From an uncultured Lachnospiraceae bacterium (GTDB taxonomy: Bacteria; Bacillota; Clostridia; Lachnospirales; Lachnospiraceae), in assembly GCA_947632515.1 (NCBI GenBank), contig CANRPO010000022.1, positions 1 to 56,314 of the forward strand: a stretch of DNA of 56,314 nt, written 5' to 3'. The position numbers and the translations under genes were made by a program. How positions within the stretch are numbered: position 1 is the stretch's first letter; each line of letters begins with the position of its first letter. Below are positions 42,151 to 51,171 of the stretch, piece after piece. Below the pieces are notes generated by a model. It did no database searches and was not told the DNA's origin. It was given only the letters and a program-made list of their open reading frames with translations.

Positions 42151-44051
42151 TGCCGGGACCGATGGGAAGAAGAATGCCGAGAGGCAAAAGAATAGAGAAT
42201 CCGGGAGCCGTGTTTAAGCGGCTGATGAAGTATGTGGCGAAGAGCTATGGGGTTCATCTTGTCCTTGTCGCGGTACTGATCTTGGTCAGCGTGCTGGCGA
42301 ACGTGCAGGGTACGATGTTTATCCAGCGGCTGATCGACGACTATATCACCCCTATGCTGACAAGCGACGTGCCGGATTATCATCCCTTGGCGATGGCCAT
42401 TCTCAGGGTGGCGGGATTCTACGCCATCGGCGTGGCGTCCTCCTATGCGTACAACCGCATTATGATCAACGTGACCCAGGGGACGCTCCGCAATGTGCGG
42501 GACGATCTGTTCTCCCACATGCAGACATTGCCAATCAAATATTTCGACACCCACTCCCATGGAGATATTATGTCAACCTACACCAACGATACGGATACGC
42601 TGCGGCAGATGATCAGCCAGAGTATGCCTCAGGTGTTCAACAGCGCGATCACGGTCGTCAGCGTGTTTATCAGTATGCTTGTCTTAAGCGTTCCGCTTAC
42701 GCTCGTCACCCTCGTCATGGTGGCCGTTATGCTGCTTGTGACGAGGAAGACGGCCGGCTTAAGCGGCAGATATTTCCTGCAGCAGCAGAAGGATCTGGGC
42801 AAAGTCAACGGGTTTATCGAGGAGATGATGGACGGTCAGAAGGTCGTCAAGGTCTTCTGTCATGAGGACGAGAATATCAGACAGTTTCAGGAGCTGAACG
42901 ACGCGCTGTATCACAGCGCGGACAAGGCTAACTATCTGGTCAATATCGTGGGGCCGGTCAACGCGCAGCTCGGCAATGTCAGCTATGTGGCCTGCGCCAT
43001 CGTGGGCGGCGTGCTGGCGCTGTCCGGCATCTCCGGTCTGACGCTCGGCGAGCTGGCCAGTTTCCTGACGTTTAACAAGAGCTTTAACATGCCTATTAAC
43101 CAAGTGAGTCAACAATTTAACTCCATCGTTATGGCGATGGCGGGCGCGGAGCGTATCTTCAAGATGATGGATGAAGTGGCCGAGACGGACAACGGCTATG
43201 TGACGCTGGTGCATGTGAAGGAGGAGAACGGCAGACTGGTGGAGAATCCGAAACGCACGGGGCGCTGGGCGTGGCGGCACGAGCATCAGGCGGATCACTC
43301 TGTGGATTATGTAGAGTTAAAAGGCGATGTGGTATTTGACGGCGTGGATTTCGGCTACAATGACGACAAGATGGTGCTGCATGATGTGCGCCTCTACGCC
43401 GAGCCGGGACAGAAGATCGCTTTCGTCGGCTCCACCGGCGCGGGCAAGACGACCATCACGAATCTGATCAACCGTTTCTATGACATACAGGACGGCAAGA
43501 TCCGCTACGACGGCATCAATGTGAATAAGATAAAGAAAGCGGATCTGCGCCGCTCCCTTGGCATTGTGCTGCAGGATACGCATCTCTTTACGGGAACGGT
43601 CATGGATAATATCCGCTACGGCAAGCTGGACGCCACCGACGAGGAAGTGATCGCGGCGGCGAAACTGGCCAACGCCGACGGGTTTATCAGGCTCCTGCCG
43701 CAGGGCTATGACACGGTGCTCACAGGCGACGGCGCAAACTTAAGCCAAGGGCAGCGACAGCTCCTCGCCATCGCGCGGGCTGCCATTGCGGATCCTCCGG
43801 TGCTCATTCTGGACGAGGCCACCAGCTCCATCGATACCCGCACGGAGCGCATCGTGCAGGACGGCATGGATAAGCTGATGAAGGGCAGGACCACCTTTGT
43901 GATCGCTCACAGGCTCTCCACCGTCAAGAACTCCGACTGCATCATGGTGCTGGAGCAGGGCCGCATTATCGAGCGCGGCACCCACGAGCAGCTCCTGGAG
44001 GAGCAGGGCAAGTATTATCAGCTCTATACGGGGAATGCGATCGCGACGTGA
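42150..44051 (+). CDS. ABC exporter half-transporter, catalytic subunit
   Basis: The 633-residue protein has an ABC exporter core with an insertion between membrane and ATPase parts (about residues 355-385, HVKEENGRLVENPKRTGRW). Walker A is GSTGAGKTT and Walker B VLILDEATSSID with the catalytic Glu, but the signature is LSQGQRQLLAIA with Gln in place of the first Gly. That complements the other subunit: together they give one full and one degenerate ATP site. The gene ends in a large bidirectional terminator. Confidence 0.92.
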   Translation: MPGPMGRRMPRGKRIENPGAVFKRLMKYVAKSYGVHLVLVAVLILVSVLANVQGTMFIQRLIDDYITPMLTSDVPDYHPLAMAILRVAGFYAIGVASSYAYNRIMINVTQGTLRNVRDDLFSHMQTLPIKYFDTHSHGDIMSTYTNDTDTLRQMISQSMPQVFNSAITVVSVFISMLVLSVPLTLVTLVMVAVMLLVTRKTAGLSGRYFLQQQKDLGKVNGFIEEMMDGQKVVKVFCHEDENIRQFQELNDALYHSADKANYLVNIVGPVNAQLGNVSYVACAIVGGVLALSGISGLTLGELASFLTFNKSFNMPINQVSQQFNSIVMAMAGAERIFKMMDEVAETDNGYVTLVHVKEENGRLVENPKRTGRWAWRHEHQADHSVDYVELKGDVVFDGVDFGYNDDKMVLHDVRLYAEPGQKIAFVGSTGAGKTTITNLINRFYDIQDGKIRYDGINVNKIKKADLRRSLGIVLQDTHLFTGTVMDNIRYGKLDATDEEVIAAAKLANADGFIRLLPQGYDTVLTGDGANLSQGQRQLLAIARAAIADPPVLILDEATSSIDTRTERIVQDGMDKLMKGRTTFVIAHRLSTVKNSDCIMVLEQGRIIERGTHEQLLEEQGKYYQLYTGNAIAT

Positions 44052-44104
44052 GAATCAAAAAGACCGATTCGGAGATTTCCGAAATCGGTCTTTTTGATTC
44101 TCAC
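44048..44104. terminator. Bidirectional terminator between convergent operons
   Basis: A 22-bp arm (44048-44069) pairs perfectly with 44083-44104 around a 13-base loop. A-runs and T-runs in the arms (AAAAAGACCGATT / AATCGGTCTTTTT) serve both strands. The stops of both flanking genes lie inside it. Confidence 0.9.
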
Positions 44105-45348
44105 ATGCTCCGCCTGCAGTATGTCCGCACGGTCAGCCGGAGAAACAGCGGGATCTCCGCCACAGGCACGGTCAGGAGCAGCCACGGTGTCCACACCGTC
44201 CAAGGCCCGATCTTTAGAAATTCAAAGTAGAAAGTTAAGGCATAGAAGAATGCGTTCGTGCCGCCCAGAGCCCCCGAGGGGATCAGGACGCGCAGATATG
44301 CGGAGAAATCGCTCCCTGTCATCGTGTAGAGGACGGAAGGAAACAGGCAGACCGCGATGGTCAGTCCCGTGGCGGCAGTCGTGTTTTTGCACGCGGAGGA
44401 GAGGAAGAGTGTGAGGCTGACGCAGGACAGCAGGGCGGTCAGACCCGCCAGCGCGACAAGCCCTTGCATCTGTCCGACGTTGATGTCCAACAGGCATGCG
44501 GCGGAGAAGAGCATCTGCAGAGATGTTTTGCAGCTCTCCCAGCCGAAAACCGAGTTAGATACCAGGGTAAAGATGGTCATGCACACCGCAAAGAGCGCGG
44601 CGCTGATGCACAGGGCGGACAGAATCTTGACGACGGCGAGGGTACGTCTGCCGTATTTCGTGCTGCGCAGAATATCGTCCGCTCCGGTCTGGTATTCGGC
44701 GCAGAATAGGGGCGCCGTGACGAGCGCGCACAGAAACATCAGCAGAAATAAATACATACCGAGATATTCCGCCATGTTGGAGTCGTAGCCCTCATAGTAA
44801 TAGAAGGGCGGCTGCACTTTCGCGTACATATTCCCGGCGATCTGGCCGGCAGCCGGATTGTCTTTTTGCTCCATGTTCATCAGGTCGGTCAGATGCGTGC
44901 GGCAGCGCTCATAGAAACTGCGGGCGTCCTCCTCGGTGATCTGCGCATACTCCGGCGCTGCTCCGGTGTCCGCGTCGGCCATGACTTCGCGCAGCCTCGC
45001 CGTGAGCGCGGCGTAGGGAAAAAGCTCCGCGTTGTACACGTTGACGGGAATGTCGCCGTTTCTAAGACTGCCGTATTGCGCGGCGTTTCGTTGGTACGCG
45101 GCAAGCCCGTCCGCCATCTTTGCAGGCGTTATCTCGCCGTCTGTGACACTCCGCAGACTCTTGCGCATGGCGAGCGCCTCCCTTCCTTTCAACGTGATCT
45201 CCTGTCCGTTCTCCTCATAGGAAAACTGCACATAGGTGATGGGTACATAAGCCATAAAGACGGACAGCGCCACGGCTGCCACTACAAACAGCAGAGTACT
45301 TCGCGTTCTTAAGATTCGTAACAGTTCCATTTTCCATACTTTTATCAT
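44101..45348 (-). CDS. ABC-2 type permease
   Basis: The 415-residue membrane protein has a first helix near residues 17-37, a large outside loop (about 40-190) and five to six helices in the C-terminal half, the pattern of ABC-2 permeases. FCAEYQTGADDILRSTKYGRR is the typical cytoplasmic segment after the second helix. GGAGG precedes ATG 45348. It pairs with the ATPase gene 27 bp upstream. Exported substrate unknown. Confidence 0.85.
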   Translation of the reverse strand: MIKVWKMELLRILRTRSTLLFVVAAVALSVFMAYVPITYVQFSYEENGQEITLKGREALAMRKSLRSVTDGEITPAKMADGLAAYQRNAAQYGSLRNGDIPVNVYNAELFPYAALTARLREVMADADTGAAPEYAQITEEDARSFYERCRTHLTDLMNMEQKDNPAAGQIAGNMYAKVQPPFYYYEGYDSNMAEYLGMYLFLLMFLCALVTAPLFCAEYQTGADDILRSTKYGRRTLAVVKILSALCISAALFAVCMTIFTLVSNSVFGWESCKTSLQMLFSAACLLDINVGQMQGLVALAGLTALLSCVSLTLFLSSACKNTTAATGLTIAVCLFPSVLYTMTGSDFSAYLRVLIPSGALGGTNAFFYALTFYFEFLKIGPWTVWTPWLLLTVPVAEIPLFLRLTVRTYCRRSM

Positions 45349-45375
45349 GGTATATCCTCCGTTCTCGATTGCTCC

Positions 45376-46323
45376 TTATCGGTGACGCCGACTTGACCCG
45401 GAAACTGCGCTGCCCCTGTGTCCGTCCGCAGTTTCCCCGCGGCCGGACTCCTGTGGGAAAAGATGCAGGAACAGGTCTTCCAGACAAGGCGTGCAGGCGA
45501 CGGCGCCCGGTATCGCGCTCTGTTCACCCAGAAAGCGCAGATATAGATTGCCGCTCTCTTCGTTTCGCAGATTGACGATGCTCACGTTTTTCTCATAGCG
45601 CGGGAAGGCCTCGGGCGGTAAAACACACTCGTACACCTTTCCGTGCATAAGGCTCACAAGCTCTTGTGTCGTGCCGGTCAGCAGGATGCGCCCGTCCTTC
45701 ATGACGGCGTTGCGGGTCGCGATGTACTCCACGTCCGACACGATGTGGGTGGAGATCAGCACGATCCTGTCGTGGGCGAACTCTGATAGGAGGTTGCGGA
45801 AACGCACCCGCTCGCCCGGGTCAAGCCCGCTGGTGGGTTCGTCCAGGATCAGCAGCTCAGGATCGTTTAAGAGCGCCTGCGCGATGCCGACGCGGCGTTT
45901 CATGCCGCCGGAAAGTTTGATGATCCGCTTGCCGCGCACATCCTCCAGAGACAACAGCGTCAGCAGTTCATCGATCTTCTGCCTTGTCTGTCTGTCGGGC
46001 AGACCTTTCAGTGCGGCGATATATTCCAGATACTGACTCACCGTGAACTCGGGATAGAACCCAAACTCCTGCGGCAGATAGCCGATGCGCCCGCGGTAGC
46101 CGTCGCCCAACAGTGAGATGTCCAGACCGTCGCAGCAGATCTGCCCGTCTGTCGGTTTCATGATGCCGCAGAGCATCCGCATGAGCGTAGTCTTGCCGGA
46201 GCCGTTGGCGCCGAGCAGCCCCCAGACACCGGGCGTAAGGGACAGGGTGACGTCCTCGACCGCTTTTTTGATTCCTCTTTTCTCTTTGAAATGTTTGGTG
46301 ACATGTTCCAGTGTGATCTCCAT
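45376..46323 (-). CDS. ABC-2 transporter ATP-binding protein
   Basis: The 315-residue ABC ATPase has Walker A GANGSGKTT, signature LSGGMKRRVGIA, Walker B LLILDEPTSGLD and switch His in STHIVSDVEYIA. The last 30 residues are polar and low in complexity. AGGAGGAG supports the start. It is the third gene of the sigma-membrane protein-ABC operon. Confidence 0.92.
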   Translation of the reverse strand: MEITLEHVTKHFKEKRGIKKAVEDVTLSLTPGVWGLLGANGSGKTTLMRMLCGIMKPTDGQICCDGLDISLLGDGYRGRIGYLPQEFGFYPEFTVSQYLEYIAALKGLPDRQTRQKIDELLTLLSLEDVRGKRIIKLSGGMKRRVGIAQALLNDPELLILDEPTSGLDPGERVRFRNLLSEFAHDRIVLISTHIVSDVEYIATRNAVMKDGRILLTGTTQELVSLMHGKVYECVLPPEAFPRYEKNVSIVNLRNEESGNLYLRFLGEQSAIPGAVACTPCLEDLFLHLFPQESGRGETADGHRGSAVSGSSRRHR

Positions 46324-46359
46324 ATCAGCTCCTCCTATTTTCGGTAAATTTGCAGACGG

Positions 46360-47151
46360 CTACAGCAAGCGTTCCGTATTTTCGGGAAAAAACAGCCGCC
46401 TTCCTTCCCTGAAAAGCACCCCCGCGCATACGAGGGCGTACACCGCCCATGCAAGGAGCGGCGCGCCGCCAGAAGTCATGCCGCGGAATGCCGTTATAGT
46501 CCGCTGTGCCGCCCGACACGCCAGATATGCCGGAAACAGGCAGATGGGAAACAGACAGAGCGCCCTTTGCCAAACGACCGTGCGGGAAAGCAGCATGAGG
46601 AACGCGCAGGCCGCGGTGAGAAAAGGGATGATGAGATAGAGAAAAATCTCGTCCGCCGCAGTCTGCCGTTTCGCCGCCGACAGCGAAAGCACAGCCAGCA
46701 TGGAAACGTCGCCCACACCGCTGAAAAGAAACTGCGCGGCAAGGATACCGCGATTGGAATAGACGGTAGAGCGCTCCAACTCGAACATCCGGCAGTGCAC
46801 CGCGCGGCTCATAAGCGGGGCGGCGCTGAGCGCGATGATGCCGCCGCACAGACCCAGAACGTTCGGCGTCATACGGCAGGCATAAAACATGGCGTCTCTG
46901 TCATTTTCTGACAAAAACCATGCGCACAAGGCGGAGAGTATCGTCCCCTGCAGCAGCCAGAGCTTTAGGGCGTAAAATTTGAGCTGCTTTGCGGTGAGCG
47001 CCCAAAAGGAGAGACGGCGGCGGGGGCGGAGCGACAGGCGGACTGCGCGCGCCGCAGCCACAGTCTGTTGAAGATGCGCCCCGTAATCCGCCATGTCCTT
47101 CATGGCAAAAAGTTCATGCAAACTATTCCTTGTGTGACGTCTTGTGTTCAT
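46360..47151 (-). CDS. Membrane protein of the ECF sigma/ABC-2 operon
   Basis: The 263-residue protein has a cytoplasmic N-terminus with basic residues and six hydrophobic segments (about 58-260). No motif is recognised. Its position directly after an ECF sigma gene (29-bp overlap) is where anti-sigma or sensor proteins often lie, yet it lacks a visible zinc-finger HxxxCxxC motif. It may instead be part of the transporter. GGGAGG before ATG 47151 decides this start. Confidence 0.75.
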   Translation of the reverse strand: MNTRRHTRNSLHELFAMKDMADYGAHLQQTVAAARAVRLSLRPRRRLSFWALTAKQLKFYALKLWLLQGTILSALCAWFLSENDRDAMFYACRMTPNVLGLCGGIIALSAAPLMSRAVHCRMFELERSTVYSNRGILAAQFLFSGVGDVSMLAVLSLSAAKRQTAADEIFLYLIIPFLTAACAFLMLLSRTVVWQRALCLFPICLFPAYLACRAAQRTITAFRGMTSGGAPLLAWAVYALVCAGVLFREGRRLFFPENTERLL

Positions 47152-47695
47152 GCGGTGTCGTTCCTCCCTTTTCTTCGGCTGCAAGCGTCCGCCGCAGTCT
47201 GTCGAGTGTCCGTCGAAGTCTCGTCTGGACCGTGCGGATCGGCAGCCCCGTGACGACGGCAATTTCCCGAAACGTCAGCTCCTGTCCGTACCGCAGAAGG
47301 AGCATCTCGCGCGAGCCGTTGTCCAGACAGGCGAGGGCGTGTGCCAGCTGCTGTCTGTCCTCCGCCGCCTGCAGTTCCTTTTCCGAATAGCACAGCCGCG
47401 CGCTGATCTCTTCCGACAATGCGGTCTCAGGCGGTATGCGCCGCAGCATGTCGGCGCAGGTGTTTGCGGCGATCCGATACAGATAGGCGCGGAAATGCCC
47501 GCGGTGTTCGTACTGCCCGATGAACCGTACCAGCTTTAAGAAAGTCTCCTGCGCAGCGTCCTGCGCGCTCTCGCGGTCGGGCATATGCCACAGACAGTAG
47601 CGCAGAACGGCGGGATAGCTCAGTGCGATCAGCTCGTCCAGACATTCCTGCCTGCCTTTTTTCAGTTGTCGGATCAGGTGGTCTTCGCGCGTCAA
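47123..47695 (-). CDS. ECF RNA polymerase sigma factor (TTG start)
   Basis: The 190-residue protein has sigma region 2 (DELIALSYPAVLRYCLWHM, SAQDAAQETFLKLVRFI, FRAYLYRIAANTCADMLRR) and region 4 (CLDNGSREMLLLRYGQELTFREIAVVTGLPIRTVQTRLRRTLDRLRRTL). The start codon is TTG at 47693-47695 with AAGGAG seven bases upstream. It opens an operon with a membrane protein and an ABC-2 transporter, a layout common for envelope-stress or antibiotic-response modules. Confidence 0.9.
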   Translation of the reverse strand: MTREDHLIRQLKKGRQECLDELIALSYPAVLRYCLWHMPDRESAQDAAQETFLKLVRFIGQYEHRGHFRAYLYRIAANTCADMLRRIPPETALSEEISARLCYSEKELQAAEDRQQLAHALACLDNGSREMLLLRYGQELTFREIAVVTGLPIRTVQTRLRRTLDRLRRTLAAEEKGGTTPHEHKTSHKE

Positions 47696-47803
47696 AACAG
47701 CACTCCTTTTTGGTCTCTCCTAAATAAACGCATGGGAGGTTGAAAATGATTCAGGGTCGTGTGAGATTTATCCGTAAGCTCACTGTAAATTGCTCCTTGC
47801 AAT

Positions 47804-47859
47804 AAGAAAAGACCGATGCACGCGGCGGCTGTGCCGCCCATGTATCGGTCTTCTTTTCC
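47804..47859. terminator. Terminator after the MFS gene, usable on both strands
   Basis: AGACCGAT (47810-47817) pairs with ATCGGTCT (47844-47851), with an inner GGCGGC/GCCGCC. Read leftward it ends in TTTTCTTATT (the MFS gene direction), read rightward in TCTTTTCC. Confidence 0.8.
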
Positions 47860-47896
47860 GTTCTGTCAGATTATCTCCCCGCCGCCGTCACGCAGA

Positions 47897-49198
47897 TCAT
47901 TTCTTGTCCTTATCCATCGGCCGGACAAGGAATACGCTTAAGCACAGCGCGATGATGTAGAGCACGATGGTAAAGTACAGCACGTTCTGATAGCCCACGG
48001 GGTTGATGCTGTTGCCGTGCGCATCCGTCACAAACTCTCCGGTGCTGTTTACGATGAAGTTGGCGATCTGGTTGCCCGTCAGACCCGCAAAAGCCCAAGC
48101 GGACAGGGTGACGCCGTGCAGCGCGCTGATGCTGCCCATACCGTAGTGGTCGGAGAGCAGAGTCGGCACATTGGGGAAACCGCCGCCGTACCCCGCGTTG
48201 ACCACGAAGATCAGTCCCAGTACCAGAACCGTCAGCAGCATATTGCCCTCGCCGTTTCGGATACCGCCCGTCACCATGACCAGTCCGGTAAATACGATGG
48301 AGAGAATGAAGATCAGCTTGTAGATCGTGTTTCTGTCCTTCATCGTGTCAGCCCATGCGGAGAAACCGAGACGGCCGCCCGCGTTGAAGATCGCGGAGAC
48401 GGTGGAGATGATGCCTACCACGCTCGCCAGACCGATACACTTCACGATCATCTTCTCCTGGGAGATCAGAGCCAGACCGCAGGTGATGTTGATGTAGAAC
48501 ATGACCCAGATACCGATATAGTTTGTGACCGGTCTCGTCTTGATAACGGAGAGGATGCCCTGTCCCTTCTCCTTCGTCTGGGGTTCATGCCAGCCCTCGG
48601 GTTTCTTTAAGAGCAGATGGCCCACGAACATCATCACGAAGTATACGCAGGCCAAGATCCAGAACATCTTGTAGATGCCGCCCTCGCCCAGATTGTCCAG
48701 CATCGCCTGCATGATCGGGCTTGCGATCGCCTTGGCTGCGCCGAACCCCGCAACGGCCAGACCTGTCGCCAGACCCTTTCTGTCCTCAAACCAGAGCATC
48801 AGCGTCTTGACGGGGGAAAGGTAGCCGGTTCCCAGACCGATACCCATGATAAAGCCGTAGCTTATGTAGATGCCGACCAGCGCTACGGGATTATGCTGAT
48901 GCAGGCCGCCGTAGTAGATGAAAAAGCCGGTGCCCGCCATACCGAGCGCGAAACAGATCGCCGCGATCAGGGAAGACTTGTGGATGTCTTTTTCCACCAC
49001 GTTCCCTAAGAACGCCGCCGACATGCCGAGGAAGAAGATCGCAAAGCTGAACGCCCATTCCGTGGCGCCCTTGGAGAAACCAATGTAGTCTGCTATCTCC
49101 TGACTGAAAATAGACCAGCAGTATACCGTACCGATACTGCAATGGAGTAAGAGCGCCGGGATGGCGGCACGTATCCATTTGTTTTCATTTGCTTTCAT
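47897..49198 (-). CDS. OFA family MFS transporter (oxalate/formate antiporter-like)
   Basis: The 433-residue, twelve-helix protein has the OFA family marks LLLHCSIGTVYCWSIFSQEI, GIGLGTGYLSPVKTLMLWFEDRKGLATGLAVAGFGAAKAI and GGGFPNVPTLLSDHYG. The family exchanges monocarboxylates such as oxalate and formate, or pyruvate. ATG 49198 sits about 11 bases after AAAGGA; ATG 49207 is too close to that site. An intrinsic terminator follows. Confidence 0.88.
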   Translation of the reverse strand: MKANENKWIRAAIPALLLHCSIGTVYCWSIFSQEIADYIGFSKGATEWAFSFAIFFLGMSAAFLGNVVEKDIHKSSLIAAICFALGMAGTGFFIYYGGLHQHNPVALVGIYISYGFIMGIGLGTGYLSPVKTLMLWFEDRKGLATGLAVAGFGAAKAIASPIMQAMLDNLGEGGIYKMFWILACVYFVMMFVGHLLLKKPEGWHEPQTKEKGQGILSVIKTRPVTNYIGIWVMFYINITCGLALISQEKMIVKCIGLASVVGIISTVSAIFNAGGRLGFSAWADTMKDRNTIYKLIFILSIVFTGLVMVTGGIRNGEGNMLLTVLVLGLIFVVNAGYGGGFPNVPTLLSDHYGMGSISALHGVTLSAWAFAGLTGNQIANFIVNSTGEFVTDAHGNSINPVGYQNVLYFTIVLYIIALCLSVFLVRPMDKDKK

Positions 49199-49317
49199 TG
49201 TGCCCATATCCTTTCTTTCGTTCTTGTTGACCGTCCGCAGGAGGGACGGCATAAATTCAATTTATTTTACTCCTAATAAAAGAAAAATTCAAGATTTGGC
49301 GCTCGCAAATTCTTCCG

Positions 49318-49347
49318 TTGCGCGGCTGACGGCGGCTATGGTATGAT
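49318..49347 (+). promoter_or_regulatory. Promoter of the aldo/keto reductase gene
   Basis: TTGCGC (49318-49323), 18 bp, TATGAT (49342-49347). Confidence 0.45.
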
Positions 49348-49411
49348 AATCGTGACATGACGTACTTTAAGGCGAAGTCTACATATAATAAAGATACAGC
49401 GGGGTGGCAGT

Positions 49412-50587
49412 ATGAAATACAGACCTGATCGATATGGAACTCAGATTTCCCAGTTGGGCTACGGGTGTATGCGATTCAGCAGAAAAGGCAACGCGATCGA
49501 CTATGAGAAAGCGGAGCGGGAAGTCCTTCTCGCCATAGAACAGGGCGTCAACTATTTCGACACGGCCTACGTCTATCCCGGCAGCGAAGAATGTCTGGGA
49601 CGGATCCTGGAGGAGAACAAGTGCCGCGACAAGGTGTATATCGCGACCAAACTCCCACAATACATCATGCGTTCGTCCGCGGCAATCGACAAAACGTTCC
49701 GGGAAGAACTCTCCCGTCTCCGCACGGATCATATCGACTACTATCTGATGCATATGTTTACGGACATGGCGGAGTGGGAGCATCTGAAGACGCTGGGGAT
49801 CGAGGAGTGGATCGCGGATCAGAAGAAATCGGGCCGCATCCGCAATATAGGCTTTTCCTATCACGGCGAGACGGAGATGTTTCTGAAACTTCTGGACGTC
49901 TACGACTGGGATTTCTGCCAGATCCAGTACAATTATCTCGACGAGCACACTCAGGCGGGCAGGAAAGGTCTTCAGGCGGCGGCGCAAAAAGGGATCCCCG
50001 TCGTCATTATGGAACCGCTTAGAGGCGGCAAACTGGTCAACCTGCCGGATAAGGCGAAAGAGGCGTTGGCGGAGGACAACAAAGGTTACAGCCCCGCCGA
50101 ACTGGGACTTCGGTGGCTGTGGAATCAACCGGAGGTAAGCTGTGTGCTGTCGGGTATGAACTCCGAGGAGATGGTGCGCGAAAACGTTCGCATCGCTTCA
50201 GAGGCCGGACCGGGCGATCTGACGGAAGAAGATTTCGCCATCGTAGAGCGCATCAAAAAGATCATCCGGGAGAGGGAGAAGGTGGGCTGCACGGGCTGCC
50301 GCTACTGTATGCCCTGTCCGAAGGGAGTGGATATTCCAGGCAATTTCTACTATTATAATCTGATGTACATGGAGAAAAAGAGTTCGGCGCGGTTTGAGTT
50401 CGCGCAGAACATGGGTATGCGCAAAGAACCCGGTTTCGCCACGCAGTGCATCGGCTGTGGGAAATGCGAGAAGCACTGTCCGCAGCACATCAATATTCGA
50501 GAGAAACTTAAAGAGGCCGACCGCAGCCTTAGGCCGCTGCCATACAAAATCGGTATTCACGCGGCGCGTAAAATGATCATCAAATAA
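49412..50587 (+). CDS. Aldo/keto reductase with C-terminal 4Fe-4S domain
   Basis: The 391-residue protein has an AKR barrel (about 1-285) and a ferredoxin-like tail. Catalytic residues of the family are seen in NYFDTAYVYPGSE (Asp, Tyr), IATKLP (Lys) and YYLMHMF (His). Two cysteine clusters follow: CTGCRYCMPCP and CIGCGKCEKHCP, suited to Fe-S clusters. Such proteins are common in anaerobes and usually annotated as oxidoreductases; the substrate is not known. A MarR regulator follows 25 bp later. Confidence 0.92.
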   Translation: MKYRPDRYGTQISQLGYGCMRFSRKGNAIDYEKAEREVLLAIEQGVNYFDTAYVYPGSEECLGRILEENKCRDKVYIATKLPQYIMRSSAAIDKTFREELSRLRTDHIDYYLMHMFTDMAEWEHLKTLGIEEWIADQKKSGRIRNIGFSYHGETEMFLKLLDVYDWDFCQIQYNYLDEHTQAGRKGLQAAAQKGIPVVIMEPLRGGKLVNLPDKAKEALAEDNKGYSPAELGLRWLWNQPEVSCVLSGMNSEEMVRENVRIASEAGPGDLTEEDFAIVERIKKIIREREKVGCTGCRYCMPCPKGVDIPGNFYYYNLMYMEKKSSARFEFAQNMGMRKEPGFATQCIGCGKCEKHCPQHINIREKLKEADRSLRPLPYKIGIHAARKMIIK

Positions 50588-50612
50588 GCGCACAGACAAG
50601 GAGACAGAAGGA

Positions 50613-51050
50613 ATGGCAGACAGATATGACGCTCTCAAACTGGAAAACCAGCTTTGCTTTCCGCTTTATGCCTGCGCCAAAGAGATCGTAAAAGCATATA
50701 AGCCGTATCTCGACGAGTTGGATCTCACATATACACAGTACATTACCATGATGGTGATGTGGGAACATAGGGAACTGCGCGTGAAAGAAGTGGGGCAATA
50801 TCTGTTTTTGGACTCCAGCACGCTGACGCCGCTTTTGAAAAGACTGGAAGAGAAAGGGTATGTGACGAGAAGGCGCAGCGCCGAAGACGAGAGGGACTTG
50901 ATCGTCACGATCACGAAAAAGGGCGAACTGCTGCGGGAAAGAGCGGTCGCGGTGCCGGAAAAACTCGGCGCGTGCGTGGATCTTGATCCGAAAAAAACGC
51001 AGGTTCTGTATGATCTGCTCTATGAAGTGATCGGCAAACTGACAAGATAG
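50613..51050 (+). CDS. MarR family transcriptional regulator
   Basis: The 145-residue protein has the MarR winged helix: LTYTQYITMMVMWEHRELRVKEVGQYLFLDSSTLTPLLKRLEEKGYVTRRRSAEDERDLIVTITKKG contains recognition helix and wing (SAEDERD). TLTPLLKRLE is typical of the OhrR/peroxide-sensing branch, but the N-terminal Cys of LCFPLYACAKEI is the main support for redox sensing. It probably controls the co-directional reductase gene. Confidence 0.92.
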   Translation: MADRYDALKLENQLCFPLYACAKEIVKAYKPYLDELDLTYTQYITMMVMWEHRELRVKEVGQYLFLDSSTLTPLLKRLEEKGYVTRRRSAEDERDLIVTITKKGELLRERAVAVPEKLGACVDLDPKKTQVLYDLLYEVIGKLTR

Positions 51051-51171
51051 CCTGCCGGAGGAACACAGCGGCGGCTGCGTCCTGTATGAGAGGAGAGAGA
51101 GCGTGGGGACATTGCTCGCGCAGGACGCGGCAAAGGCAGTTTAAGTAAGCGGGGAAGAAACGAAATCCGCG

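Noticed and set aside
51077..51128. GCGTCCTG/CAGGACGC inverted repeat as a terminator after the MarR gene
   Set aside because: The loop is 36 bases and no T-run follows.
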